A DNA stretch of 44,982 nt. Origin: Saccharofermentans sp. (GTDB lineage: Bacteria; Bacillota_A; Clostridia; Saccharofermentanales; Saccharofermentanaceae). Of this stretch, positions 7,314 to 14,789 are shown one piece after another (the first letter of the stretch is position 1; every line of letters starts with the position of its first letter). The notes under the pieces are model-generated. The model was not told the DNA's origin. It worked only from the letters and a program-made list of their open reading frames with translations, and ran no database searches. The stretch covers positions 1 to 44,982 of the forward strand of contig JAILHX010000055.1 in the NCBI GenBank assembly GCA_024695565.1, read 5' to 3'. The position numbers and the translations under genes were made by a program.

Positions 7314-7487
7314 TTACTTCTTGCCGAACTGGCTGTTGAGAGTATCTACATCGGGAAGATCAACGCCGACCTTTTTCTCAACTGCATCGATAGCTCCGTT
7401 AGCTACTTTCTTGGCATTCTCGTCCTTTGCAACTGCGCCTAATGCGTCCTGTGCTGCGCCTACAGCCTTATTAACATCAAGATCCAT
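7314..7487 (-). CDS. Small 57-residue Ala/Lys/Asp-rich hypothetical protein
   Basis: The ATG at 7487 is preceded by GGAGG at a good distance, the stop is at 7314-7316, and a strong terminator follows 28 bp later, so this is a well-supported small gene. The product begins MDLDVNKAVGAAQDALGAVA and ends LNSQFGKK. Residues 5-40 are Ala-rich with charged residues spaced like an amphipathic helix, with no membrane segment or cysteine. I do not recognise the family. It is transcribed divergently from the 7555-7908 membrane gene. The complete expression cassette (ribosome site plus terminator) suggests an abundant small soluble protein. Confidence 0.75.
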   Translation of the reverse strand: MDLDVNKAVGAAQDALGAVAKDENAKKVANGAIDAVEKKVGVDLPDVDTLNSQFGKK

Positions 7488-7554
7488 AGTAAAACCTCCA
7501 TTATTTTTGATACAATCATCTTATCACTTTTTGGATAGACAAGGGAGGACAAAT

Positions 7555-7908
7555 ATGAGCCGGCGTGCATATTATATTATCCAGGCCCTGTGGTCGATTA
7601 TATACTCATCGATACTTTGGTTTGCGTTTATGTTTACCACGACTGTAAACCCGGTCGAAGAAGGCAACAACACTCTCGCATTTATTTTCCTTTTCGGCGG
7701 TCCGGTCCTTTATCTGGTCCTTACGATCGTTTACATCATTATCGGTGTTAAGAAGATCGAAGACTGGTCATTTTTTGTGCTCATCATCTCGATAGTGATC
7801 AATATCGTCATGGGTATTCTCGGGTTCTTCGGTGCAGTTATGCTGTCGGTTTTCCTTACCAGGGATTTTGGCGTGACACCGCTTTACGGCGGCGCGCCAT
7901 CCGAATAA
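7555..7908 (+). CDS. Small three-TM membrane protein, hypothetical
   Basis: The start is placed at ATG 7555 because GGGAGG lies 6 bases upstream; the longer frame open from 7321 runs antisense to the 57-residue gene and should not be used. The 117-residue product has three hydrophobic segments (about residues 8-27, 42-64 and 71-98), beginning MSRRAYYIIQALWSII and ending LYGGAPSE. No family is recognised. It is a monocistronic gene followed by a hairpin at 7937-7956. Confidence 0.65.
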   Translation: MSRRAYYIIQALWSIIYSSILWFAFMFTTTVNPVEEGNNTLAFIFLFGGPVLYLVLTIVYIIIGVKKIEDWSFFVLIISIVINIVMGILGFFGAVMLSVFLTRDFGVTPLYGGAPSE

Positions 7909-7922
7909 ATGCTGTCGGATAA

Positions 7923-7960
7923 ATAAAAACACCAATGGCGGCTCGTTGAAGCCGCCGTTC
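7923..7960 (-). terminator. Terminator after galT, possibly bidirectional
   Basis: A perfect GGCGGC / GCCGCC stem (7937-7942 and 7951-7956) with an 8-nt loop. On the minus strand it is followed at short distance by GTTTTTATTT; on the plus strand by GTTCTTATA. It sits between the convergent 7555-7908 gene and galT. Confidence 0.7.
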
Positions 7961-9445
7961 TTATAATGTGCTGATAAATCTCATAAAGTCTGTATCGTTC
8001 TTGTAAACACCTGCGCACCCGAGAATTTTTGCGAATACCTTGCCGATCTCATTCTTAAGCGCTTCGCGGATATTGTCTCTGGTGGAGAGGTCGTAGTTAT
8101 CTTTCCATTCGTCGACCCAGTCTGCGTGCTTGGCAATCTCATCATATGCTTTGACAGGAAAGCCTTTGAGGATAACATCTTCCAATAGCTCCATTTCCGT
8201 TTTGAGCCTGGCAGGAAGAACGGCGAGTCCCATGACTTCGATGAGGCCGATATTCTCCTTCTTGATGTGATGATATTCGGCATGCGGGTGATATACACCC
8301 ATGGGGTGTTCTTTTGTTGTGATGTTGTTGCGCAGAACGAGATCCAATTCGAACAGACCGTCTCTGTTTTTACGTGCTATAGGTGTTATCGCGTTGTGAG
8401 GAACACCATCTGTCTCGGCAAAGATAAATGCATCTTCGTCTGTGTAAGACTTCCATTTGGTGAGAATCATGTCCGCGCAATCAGTAATGCGCTCAATATC
8501 TTCGCCCTGAAGTCTTATTACCGACATCGGCCAGTTGACGATGCCGGCAGTAAGATCTTCATATTCAGGGATAGAGAATGTGCATTTATATGTTGCTCTT
8601 GCCATGGGGAAAATATAGCATCCACCCTGGAAATGATCGTGGCTTAAGATAGATCCGCCAACAATCGGAATATCAGCATTTGAGCCTGCGGTGTAGTGAG
8701 GGAACTGAGCGACAAAATTAAGGAGTTTTTTAAAAGTCGAACGGTTGATCACCATAGGAATATGCTTTTTATTGAGGATAATGCAGTGCTCGTTATAGTA
8801 AACATAAGGTGAGTACTGAAGGAAATATTCATCACCATCCAACGTGATCGGAATGATCCTGTGGTTTTGTCTGGCGGGGTGAGTGAGTGTTCCGGTATAA
8901 CCCTCGTTCTCGGGGCAGAGGAGACACTTGGGATAAGAAGTGCTCTTTGCTTTGCCTGCAGCAGCAATATCTCTCGGATCCTTTTCAGGTTTACTGAGAT
9001 TAATAGTAATATCGATATCTCCGTATTCTGTCGGAGCTACCCATTTAACGTCTTTTGCAATACGGTCTGTGCGGATGTAGTTGGTAACCTTGGAGAAGTT
9101 ATAGTACCAGGCAGTTGCAGCCTTTGGTGATGTTTCGCACAGTCTGTTGAAAATGTTGATTACAACAGAAGGGGGAGGTGTTATCGCGCCCATGATCTTT
9201 GTATCAAAAAGATCCTTGCAGGCATTGGTGTCACTCTTCATTACGCCATGACCGAACGCCCAGTCCATCATGTCTTCGAGGATGAGATGGAGATCTCTTT
9301 CGCCGGGCATTTCCTGAGGAACTGAATACTCGTCCAATTCCATCAGGTCAATAAGTTTATTGATAGAATAAACGCGGTCTGATTCGTCTATAAGACCGTT
9401 TCTGATTCCGTAATTAACAAGTTCAGTTATGTATGTGTTGATCAT
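7961..9445 (-). CDS. galT: UDP-glucose--hexose-1-phosphate uridylyltransferase (class II GalT)
   Basis: Transfers UMP between UDP-glucose and galactose-1-phosphate in the cytosolic Leloir pathway. About 494 residues is the usual length of the Firmicute class II GalT, which lacks the short E. coli-type architecture. Motifs include a PKCLLCPENEGY stretch near residue 175, and the catalytic-loop region GGSILSHDHFQGG near 270 containing the His-x-His. I chose ATG 9445 (MINTYITELV) because GGAGG lies 6 bases upstream; an in-frame ATG at 9457 overlaps both that site and the galK stop. It is the second gene of galK-galT, separated by 11 bp, and ends at a hairpin terminator. Confidence 0.93.
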   Translation of the reverse strand: MINTYITELVNYGIRNGLIDESDRVYSINKLIDLMELDEYSVPQEMPGERDLHLILEDMMDWAFGHGVMKSDTNACKDLFDTKIMGAITPPPSVVINIFNRLCETSPKAATAWYYNFSKVTNYIRTDRIAKDVKWVAPTEYGDIDITINLSKPEKDPRDIAAAGKAKSTSYPKCLLCPENEGYTGTLTHPARQNHRIIPITLDGDEYFLQYSPYVYYNEHCIILNKKHIPMVINRSTFKKLLNFVAQFPHYTAGSNADIPIVGGSILSHDHFQGGCYIFPMARATYKCTFSIPEYEDLTAGIVNWPMSVIRLQGEDIERITDCADMILTKWKSYTDEDAFIFAETDGVPHNAITPIARKNRDGLFELDLVLRNNITTKEHPMGVYHPHAEYHHIKKENIGLIEVMGLAVLPARLKTEMELLEDVILKGFPVKAYDEIAKHADWVDEWKDNYDLSTRDNIREALKNEIGKVFAKILGCAGVYKNDTDFMRFISTL

Positions 9446-9456
9446 AGATGCCTCCA

Positions 9457-10707
9457 TTAAAGGACTCTTATGCCGCCGTATTTGCGGAACGATAATATCT
9501 CGCAGCTGCCTTTGCCGAAAACCTTGTCCATATATTTCCTGTAACGGTTTGCGTTTTCTTTTTTTACGAACGCTTGAATAGTGCCTGCAAAGCCGCCGCC
9601 ATGGACTCTCGCTGCTTCATCAGGACCTAATATCGTGTCGCTTACGGCGAGCGCCAGTGAGACGTTTTGCACGGTAACGTCTTTATTCGTATAAGCATTC
9701 TGAAGATACTTAAAAGATGAATCACCGGACTGCTTTACCAATCTCAGGAATTCTTTCAGATTGCCGTCCTGCAGGGCCTCAGCCTCATCATGTGCGCGCA
9801 AAGATTCATTTACGAAATGTATCGCTCTTAAAACGGCTCTGTCACCGGCTTTTTCGCGGAGCATACCGATATTATCGATAATTTCGTCGAAATCAACAGG
9901 GCGGAGGACGTCATATCCCAACAGTGCTGCAATCTTTTTCATCTCGGCGGGAACCGCTGCATACTCATCGGTTAAATCGGCGTGTGAACCTTTGGTATCT
10001 GTAATGCATAGAACAAAGCCTGTCTTCGTAAAATCAAAATCGATTTTCTCAACAACAGGTTCAGCGGGATTCTCAAAATCGATGTGAACGAGACTTCCGA
10101 CTGAGCATGCCATCTGGTCCATAAGACCGCACGGTTTGCCGAAGTAAGTGTTCTCTGCATACTGTCCTATCTTGGCGATAGTGACGGGATCGATATTCAT
10201 GCCGTTAAAAAGACCGGAAACTATTGTGCCGATCAGCGTCTCGAAAGCTGCAGAAGAAGAGAGTCCTGCACCGATAAGAACATCGCTTGTTATGTAAGCG
10301 TCAAAACCGCCTAAAGCAAACCCTCCGGCTTTAAGACCTGCGAGCACGCCGCGGATAAGAGCTGCAGTAGAACCCTTCTCATCTTCGCGAAGTTCCAAGT
10401 CATTGATATCGATGTTTGTCATGCCGAACCCGTCTGCAAAGATGTTGATAAAGTTATCTTCACGGGGAGATACGACTGCAATGGCATCTTTGTTGATCGA
10501 TGCAGCGAGGACTTCGCCATGCTGGTGGTCCGTGTGGTTGCCGCCGATCTCTGACCTGCCGGGGGCACTGAATATTGCGCCAGGCTCTTCAGATCCGAAG
10601 AGCTTAATAAACTCATTTACTGCATCAGCATATCTGCCGCTTTGAAGTGCAGCTGCTTCGTCAGTAACGTAAATATCTTTGAAGTTAATAGAAGACAGGT
10701 CGAGCAT
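9457..10707 (-). CDS. galK: Galactokinase
   Basis: Phosphorylates galactose to galactose-1-phosphate with ATP, the entry to the Leloir pathway. About 416 residues of the GHMP kinase family. The galactokinase signature appears as GRSEIGGNHTDHQHG near residue 50 (the Clostridial variant of the usual GEHTDY form), the ATP-binding GHMP loop as GAGLSSSAAFE near 148, and the C-terminal motif as RVHGGGFAGTIQAFV near 375. ATG 10707 (MLDLSSINF) is preferred because GGAGG lies 6 bases upstream; an in-frame ATG at 10719 overlaps that site. It precedes galT and is divergent from the TetR gene, with a good promoter at 10737-10765. Confidence 0.94.
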   Translation of the reverse strand: MLDLSSINFKDIYVTDEAAALQSGRYADAVNEFIKLFGSEEPGAIFSAPGRSEIGGNHTDHQHGEVLAASINKDAIAVVSPREDNFINIFADGFGMTNIDINDLELREDEKGSTAALIRGVLAGLKAGGFALGGFDAYITSDVLIGAGLSSSAAFETLIGTIVSGLFNGMNIDPVTIAKIGQYAENTYFGKPCGLMDQMACSVGSLVHIDFENPAEPVVEKIDFDFTKTGFVLCITDTKGSHADLTDEYAAVPAEMKKIAALLGYDVLRPVDFDEIIDNIGMLREKAGDRAVLRAIHFVNESLRAHDEAEALQDGNLKEFLRLVKQSGDSSFKYLQNAYTNKDVTVQNVSLALAVSDTILGPDEAARVHGGGFAGTIQAFVKKENANRYRKYMDKVFGKGSCEILSFRKYGGIRVL

Positions 10708-10736
10708 ATAAGCCTCCATTACATCTTTATAGCCTG

Positions 10737-10765
10737 ATTATAGATTGACTTCCCAAAACAGTCAC
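10737..10765 (-). promoter_or_regulatory. galK-galT promoter
   Basis: On the minus strand GTGACT (10765-10760) and a perfect TATAAT (10742-10737) are separated by 17 bp, about 30 bp upstream of the galK start. The first GGAAACT palindrome (10788-10815) lies 22 bp upstream of the -35, so a bound regulator would sit beside rather than on the promoter. Confidence 0.65.
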
Positions 10766-10787
10766 ATGCGTATTTTGCACAATACTC

Positions 10788-10815
10788 GGAAACTAAATTT
10801 GTAAAATCAGTTTCC
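10788..10815. promoter_or_regulatory. Candidate TetR operator 1
   Basis: An inverted repeat GGAAACT (10788-10794) / AGTTTCC (10809-10815) with a 14-bp AT-rich spacer, extendable by one C/G pair on each side. It lies in the galK/tetR divergent region. A second copy of the same half-sites, with a 15-bp spacer, is found 72 bp downstream. Confidence 0.6.
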
Positions 10816-10859
10816 GCTCAAAGCATCCCATTTTCCTCGCGTCTTGGTATTATTATGGT

Positions 10860-10888
10860 GGAAACTCAAAAAACAATAATCAGTTTCC
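10860..10888. promoter_or_regulatory. Candidate TetR operator 2
   Basis: The same GGAAACT / AGTTTCC half-sites (10860-10866 and 10882-10888) with a 15-bp spacer. This copy ends at the edge of the tetR ribosome-binding site and about 20 bp before its start codon, immediately downstream of a TATTAT -10-like box (10848-10856). That is a position suited to autorepression of the TetR-led operon. Confidence 0.6.
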
Positions 10889-10908
10889 GAAGGAGATTTC
10901 TTGCGGTT

Positions 10909-11478
10909 ATGATGACAGAGATTAGAGAGAAGATCCTTAAGGGCACCATTCAGGTTTTCAATAAGAAAGGCCTGAAGCTTACCATGGATGATGTAGCAGA
11001 TGAATTGAAGATCTCCAAAAAGACGATTTATAAAGAGTTCTCGAGTAAGGATGAGATATTCGAGACAATGGTGGATTATGTTTTCGACAATATAAAAGTA
11101 AGAGAAAAAGAAATACTTAATTCAAAAGAGTATTCAACAATGGAGAAGATCAGACTGTTCCTGTCGGCAATGCCTGAAGGGTACAGGAACATCAAATTCC
11201 AGGAACTGCATTCTCTGAAAGACAAATATCCCAAAGTATATAAGAAACTTCAAAAGCGTCTTGAGACCGGCTGGGCTCCTGCGTTCAAACTCCTGGAGCA
11301 GGGCAAGCAGGAGGGCGTTATCAGACAGGATGCCGACCTCGCGATATTCAAGATCATGATGGAAGCATCGCTCGAGAGATTCTTTGAAAAAGATGTAATG
11401 AAGGGTAGCAAGAAAAAGTATAACGATTATCTCAATGAAGTCGTTGACATACTCCTTACGGGAATAGCAAAAGCTTAA
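10909..11478 (+). CDS. TetR/AcrR family transcriptional regulator
   Basis: About 190 residues. The N-terminal TetR helix-turn-helix domain is clear: REKILKGTIQVFNKKGLKLT, then TMDDVADELKISKKTIYKEFSSKDEIFETMVD. The ligand-binding C-terminal half ends in LLTGIAKA. ATG 10909 (or 10912) is preferred: AAGGAG lies about 14 bases upstream, while the longer ATG at 10855 would place coding sequence across operator 2. The gene leads an operon with the GT-B-like protein (12-bp gap), transporter and galactosidases, and diverges from galK-galT. It probably represses or senses a galactoside-derived ligand; the paired palindromes around its start support autoregulation. Its ligand is unknown. Confidence 0.9.
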   Translation: MMTEIREKILKGTIQVFNKKGLKLTMDDVADELKISKKTIYKEFSSKDEIFETMVDYVFDNIKVREKEILNSKEYSTMEKIRLFLSAMPEGYRNIKFQELHSLKDKYPKVYKKLQKRLETGWAPAFKLLEQGKQEGVIRQDADLAIFKIMMEASLERFFEKDVMKGSKKKYNDYLNEVVDILLTGIAKA

Positions 11479-11490
11479 AAAGGAGAGGCT

Positions 11491-12957
11491 ATGGAAAAGT
11501 CTAAAGTGATATTTAATAATACGCAGTCGTCTTCTGTATACAACAAAGCCTGCAAGTCTAAGGCTAAGTACCAGAAGAAGTTTGGCGACGACTCCGGCAT
11601 GAACTATTCCGCGAGAGTAGTTGATAACGAATATATCGGAGATCTTCTCGGCGTCAGGAACATCGCTGTCGGCGATAAGGATCCCGGCACATCTGAAGGT
11701 TTTGACCACGAGAAGGGCATTATCGTCGGCAACATCAGAATGGGATTCGGCCACTACAGAATATCGATGGCTATCGCTTCTGCTGCTAATTCAATGGGAT
11801 ATGTTCCTTATTGGATGGATCTTAATTCTTATAGCCAGACGACATGCACGAAGGTCATCTCCGCACAGAACGATCTGTATTCCAAGGGATCGAGAATATC
11901 CCAGAAATCCAAGCTGTTTAACAAGATCGTCTGGGAACCCCTTAACTATGAAGGATTCAGGAAGCTGTCTTACAATTCTTCAGACCAGAAGAACGCAGAG
12001 CTGATGGCTCCCGTGTATGAGAATGTTCCCAAGGATATCCCTGTTGTTGCAACACATGTATGGCCCGCGCAGGCAGCAATCCATGCAGGAATGAAGAACG
12101 TCGTTAACGCTATCCCGGATAACTGGCCGATGGCACTTCATTTTGCAGAAGGCAGCATTCACACCGTCCAGACTCACTATGCGTATCAGGGTTACAGGAT
12201 CTGCAATGGAATGGACGGAGATAAAGTATTGAATCCCATGCCTTCTAATAGTCTTAAGTATGTCGGTCATTATATCGATCACGAACTCGTATCAAACATC
12301 GAGAACGACTGTACAAGACGTATGGCGCGCAAGCAGTCCGGTAAGCCCATGCGTTTCCTTCTGACCATAGGCGGAGCTGGTGCGCAGAAAGAGATTTTTG
12401 CAGCGATAATCAACGAGCTCATGCCAGATATAAAGAACAGGAAAGCCGCTTTGTATGTCAACATCGGTGACTACCAGAACGTCTGGGAAGACTTGAAGAA
12501 CATGGTTCCCGGAATCGGCGATGTTGCAAAGACACACTTCAATGACTGGGCGGAAACAAGGAAGTTCTGCGATGACGCTCTGGAAGGCGACGTTGAAGGA
12601 ATTCATCTTTTCTGTCATGAGAACATCTTCGAAGCTGTCTATGCGACAAATCTTCTTATGAGGTCTTGTGATGTGCTCGTAACTAAGCCTTCCGAATTGG
12701 CGTTCTATCCAGTGCCGAAGCTGTTCATTAAAAGGATCGGCGGACACGAGCAGTGGGGCGCGATCCACTCGGCAGAGATCGGTGACGGAACATTGGAGTG
12801 CAGAGATATACCGCACACGCTGCAGATGTTAAGGCTCTTCATAGATGACGGGACAATGCTTGCGGATATGTGCGGAAACATAATGAGAAACAAGACGCTC
12901 GGGATCTACGACGGAGCATATCAGGTCGTTAAGATCGCGATGGGAATGAAGAGATAA
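11491..12957 (+). CDS. Unrecognised GT-B-like (MGDG synthase/MurG-like) protein
   Basis: I cannot name this 488-residue protein. It has the look of a GT-B fold. An N-terminal motif GNIRMGFGHYRISMAIASAA (near residue 86) resembles the GGGH donor-side entry of MGDG-synthase-type glycosyltransferases. A mid-protein FLLTIGGAGAQKE (near 290) resembles the MurG-type inter-domain glycine loop. A late TKPSELAFYPVPKLFIKRIGGHEQWGA (two adjacent parts near 410) resembles the GT28 nucleotide-binding segment. There is no signal peptide or membrane helix, so it should act in the cytosol. It has a strong ribosome site (AAAGGAGAG) and sits between the TetR gene and the sugar transporter. A glycosyl transfer or phosphorolysis role on galactosyl substrates is inference. 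Confidence 0.55.
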   Translation: MEKSKVIFNNTQSSSVYNKACKSKAKYQKKFGDDSGMNYSARVVDNEYIGDLLGVRNIAVGDKDPGTSEGFDHEKGIIVGNIRMGFGHYRISMAIASAANSMGYVPYWMDLNSYSQTTCTKVISAQNDLYSKGSRISQKSKLFNKIVWEPLNYEGFRKLSYNSSDQKNAELMAPVYENVPKDIPVVATHVWPAQAAIHAGMKNVVNAIPDNWPMALHFAEGSIHTVQTHYAYQGYRICNGMDGDKVLNPMPSNSLKYVGHYIDHELVSNIENDCTRRMARKQSGKPMRFLLTIGGAGAQKEIFAAIINELMPDIKNRKAALYVNIGDYQNVWEDLKNMVPGIGDVAKTHFNDWAETRKFCDDALEGDVEGIHLFCHENIFEAVYATNLLMRSCDVLVTKPSELAFYPVPKLFIKRIGGHEQWGAIHSAEIGDGTLECRDIPHTLQMLRLFIDDGTMLADMCGNIMRNKTLGIYDGAYQVVKIAMGMKR

Positions 12958-12969
12958 GGAGGATATGAG

Positions 12970-14784
12970 ATGGAGACTAAAACAGGTTTAACCGGAAAAG
13001 AGAAATTTGCTTACGGTATCGGTGCCGTAGGTAAGGATATGGTTTACATGCTCTCAGCTTCATATGTTCTGTATTACTTCCAGGATATTATGAAAACCAG
13101 TGCGATCGCCATGGGAATCATTCTCCTTATTGCGAGAGTCTTCGATGCATTTAATGACCCGATCATGGGCGTTATCGTTGCGAAGACGAAAACAAAATGG
13201 GGTAAGTTCCGCCCCTGGCTTTTGATCGGCACGATCACTAATGCCGTAATTCTGTTCCTTATGTTTGCTGCACCACCGTCACTCGACGGTAAGGGACTCA
13301 TCGCATATGCGGCAGTATTCTATATCCTCTGGGGTGTCACATATACCATGATGGATATCCCTTACTGGTCAATGATCCCCGCATTTACCGAAGGCGGTAA
13401 GGAGAGAGAAGGTTTATCCGCTCTCGCGCGTTCCTGCGCAGGTGTAGGTTCTGCTCTTATTACGATCTTCACCGTAATGGCTGTTACAGGTCTTGGCACA
13501 GCTCTTACTGCAAAAGATACAAATAACATCACGAAGACATTTACATCAGCTGATACAAGTATCCACACATATGTAATCGAGATGGATTCAGACGGCAATG
13601 CGACTTCTAATGTTATCGAGTACGCTGAGGATAAGACAAATGTAACTGTCAGTGTTACAGGTTCTGAAAAAGCATTCGAAGACAAATACGTATTCAACAC
13701 CGATAACACAAATTATGAGTTCACCATAAATAGTGTTACTGCTGAATCATCCAAGGTTGAGTTCGTAAAAGATTCGGAAGATGCCGGTGAAGCAGGTCTG
13801 GTATTTTATGTTGACGGTGAGACATATGAGAAGATAAGCGCGAATGATTCGATCGAAGCAACGCTCAATATGAATTCAACTCTCGAAGTCGAGAGAGTCG
13901 GTTTTAAGTATTTCTCTCTCATCATCGGCATCCTTTTCATAGTCTTTATCGCAATAACATGCCTCTGCATCAAGGAGAAGTCTTCTGTAGACATGAAGAC
14001 ACCTTCTGTTAAGCAGATGTTCAAGGCCCTGCTCGGCAACGACCAGGCAATGACCGTCGTAATTACCATCGTTCTTTTTAACACGGCAACCTATATTACT
14101 TCGAATCTTTTGATCTACTTCTTCAAGTACGATCTAGCAGGTTCAAACTGGCAGGGAAATTACACTTTGTTTAACATGTTTGCAGGCGCTATTCAGATCC
14201 TTGCGATGATGCTGTTATTCCCGCTGCTTAGAAAAGCATTCAGCACTCTTAAGATATTCTATATCAGTGTTATCTCCGCTATCGTAGGATACGTGATACT
14301 GCTCGTTATGGCACTTCTCGGACAGACCAGTGTATACCCGTTCTTTGTTCCCGGATTCTTCATCATGGGTGCTGTCGGAATCCTGAACGTCATCTGCACA
14401 ATCTTCCTTGCCAATACTTGTGATTACGGCGAGCTTAAGAACGGCAGAAGAGATGAGTCAGTAATCTTCTCGATGCAGACATTTGTAGTCAAGCTCGCAT
14501 CAGGCGTCGCAGCACTTGTAGCTTCCGTAACTCTTACGGTATTCAATATCTCTGAACAGAGTGATGTTGACATGAATCTGGCAGTCCTCATGGAGAAGGT
14601 TGCAGATCTCAAGAACAATGTCATCGAGACGATCGACACAAGTGCAGTAGTCGGACTGAGACTTGTCATGACACTTGCGCCCATAGTTGTTCTCGTTATC
14701 GCATTGCTAATATTCAAGGCAAAGTATATCCTGACAGATAAGAAGCTTGAGGAGATTTCCAAAGAACTTAAATCAAGGAGCTGA
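12970..14784 (+). CDS. GPH-family (MelB-like) sugar symporter with a large extracytoplasmic insert
   Basis: A major facilitator of the glycoside-pentoside-hexuronide:cation symporter family, expected to import galactosides. Family motifs include EKFAYGIGAVGKDM at the N-terminus, DAFNDPIMGVI (near residue 60), KWGKFRPWLL (near 76) and DYGELKNGRRDE (near 482). About twelve membrane helices are expected. It is 604 residues long against about 450-460 for typical members. The excess is a Thr/Ser/Asp/Glu-rich, beta-looking segment at about residues 178-310, between the helix ending GTAL and the helix starting FSLIIGILFI. The nucleotide composition of the insert is like its surroundings and the frame is intact. 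A strong AAGGAGGATATG site precedes it; the gap to the GH36 gene is 5 bp. Confidence 0.88.
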   Translation: METKTGLTGKEKFAYGIGAVGKDMVYMLSASYVLYYFQDIMKTSAIAMGIILLIARVFDAFNDPIMGVIVAKTKTKWGKFRPWLLIGTITNAVILFLMFAAPPSLDGKGLIAYAAVFYILWGVTYTMMDIPYWSMIPAFTEGGKEREGLSALARSCAGVGSALITIFTVMAVTGLGTALTAKDTNNITKTFTSADTSIHTYVIEMDSDGNATSNVIEYAEDKTNVTVSVTGSEKAFEDKYVFNTDNTNYEFTINSVTAESSKVEFVKDSEDAGEAGLVFYVDGETYEKISANDSIEATLNMNSTLEVERVGFKYFSLIIGILFIVFIAITCLCIKEKSSVDMKTPSVKQMFKALLGNDQAMTVVITIVLFNTATYITSNLLIYFFKYDLAGSNWQGNYTLFNMFAGAIQILAMMLLFPLLRKAFSTLKIFYISVISAIVGYVILLVMALLGQTSVYPFFVPGFFIMGAVGILNVICTIFLANTCDYGELKNGRRDESVIFSMQTFVVKLASGVAALVASVTLTVFNISEQSDVDMNLAVLMEKVADLKNNVIETIDTSAVVGLRLVMTLAPIVVLVIALLIFKAKYILTDKKLEEISKELKSRS

Positions 14785-14789
14785 TTACC

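Noticed and set aside
7064..7339. A 91-codon plus-strand frame
   Set aside because: It crosses the minus-strand promoter and a terminator hairpin and has no ribosome site or coding-like composition.
7321..7554. N-terminal extension of the small three-TM gene
   Set aside because: It runs antisense through the 57-residue gene, and a proper ribosome site marks ATG 7555.
11134..11754. A 206-codon minus-strand frame opposite tetR
   Set aside because: It overlaps two clear plus-strand genes and has no homology or start signal.
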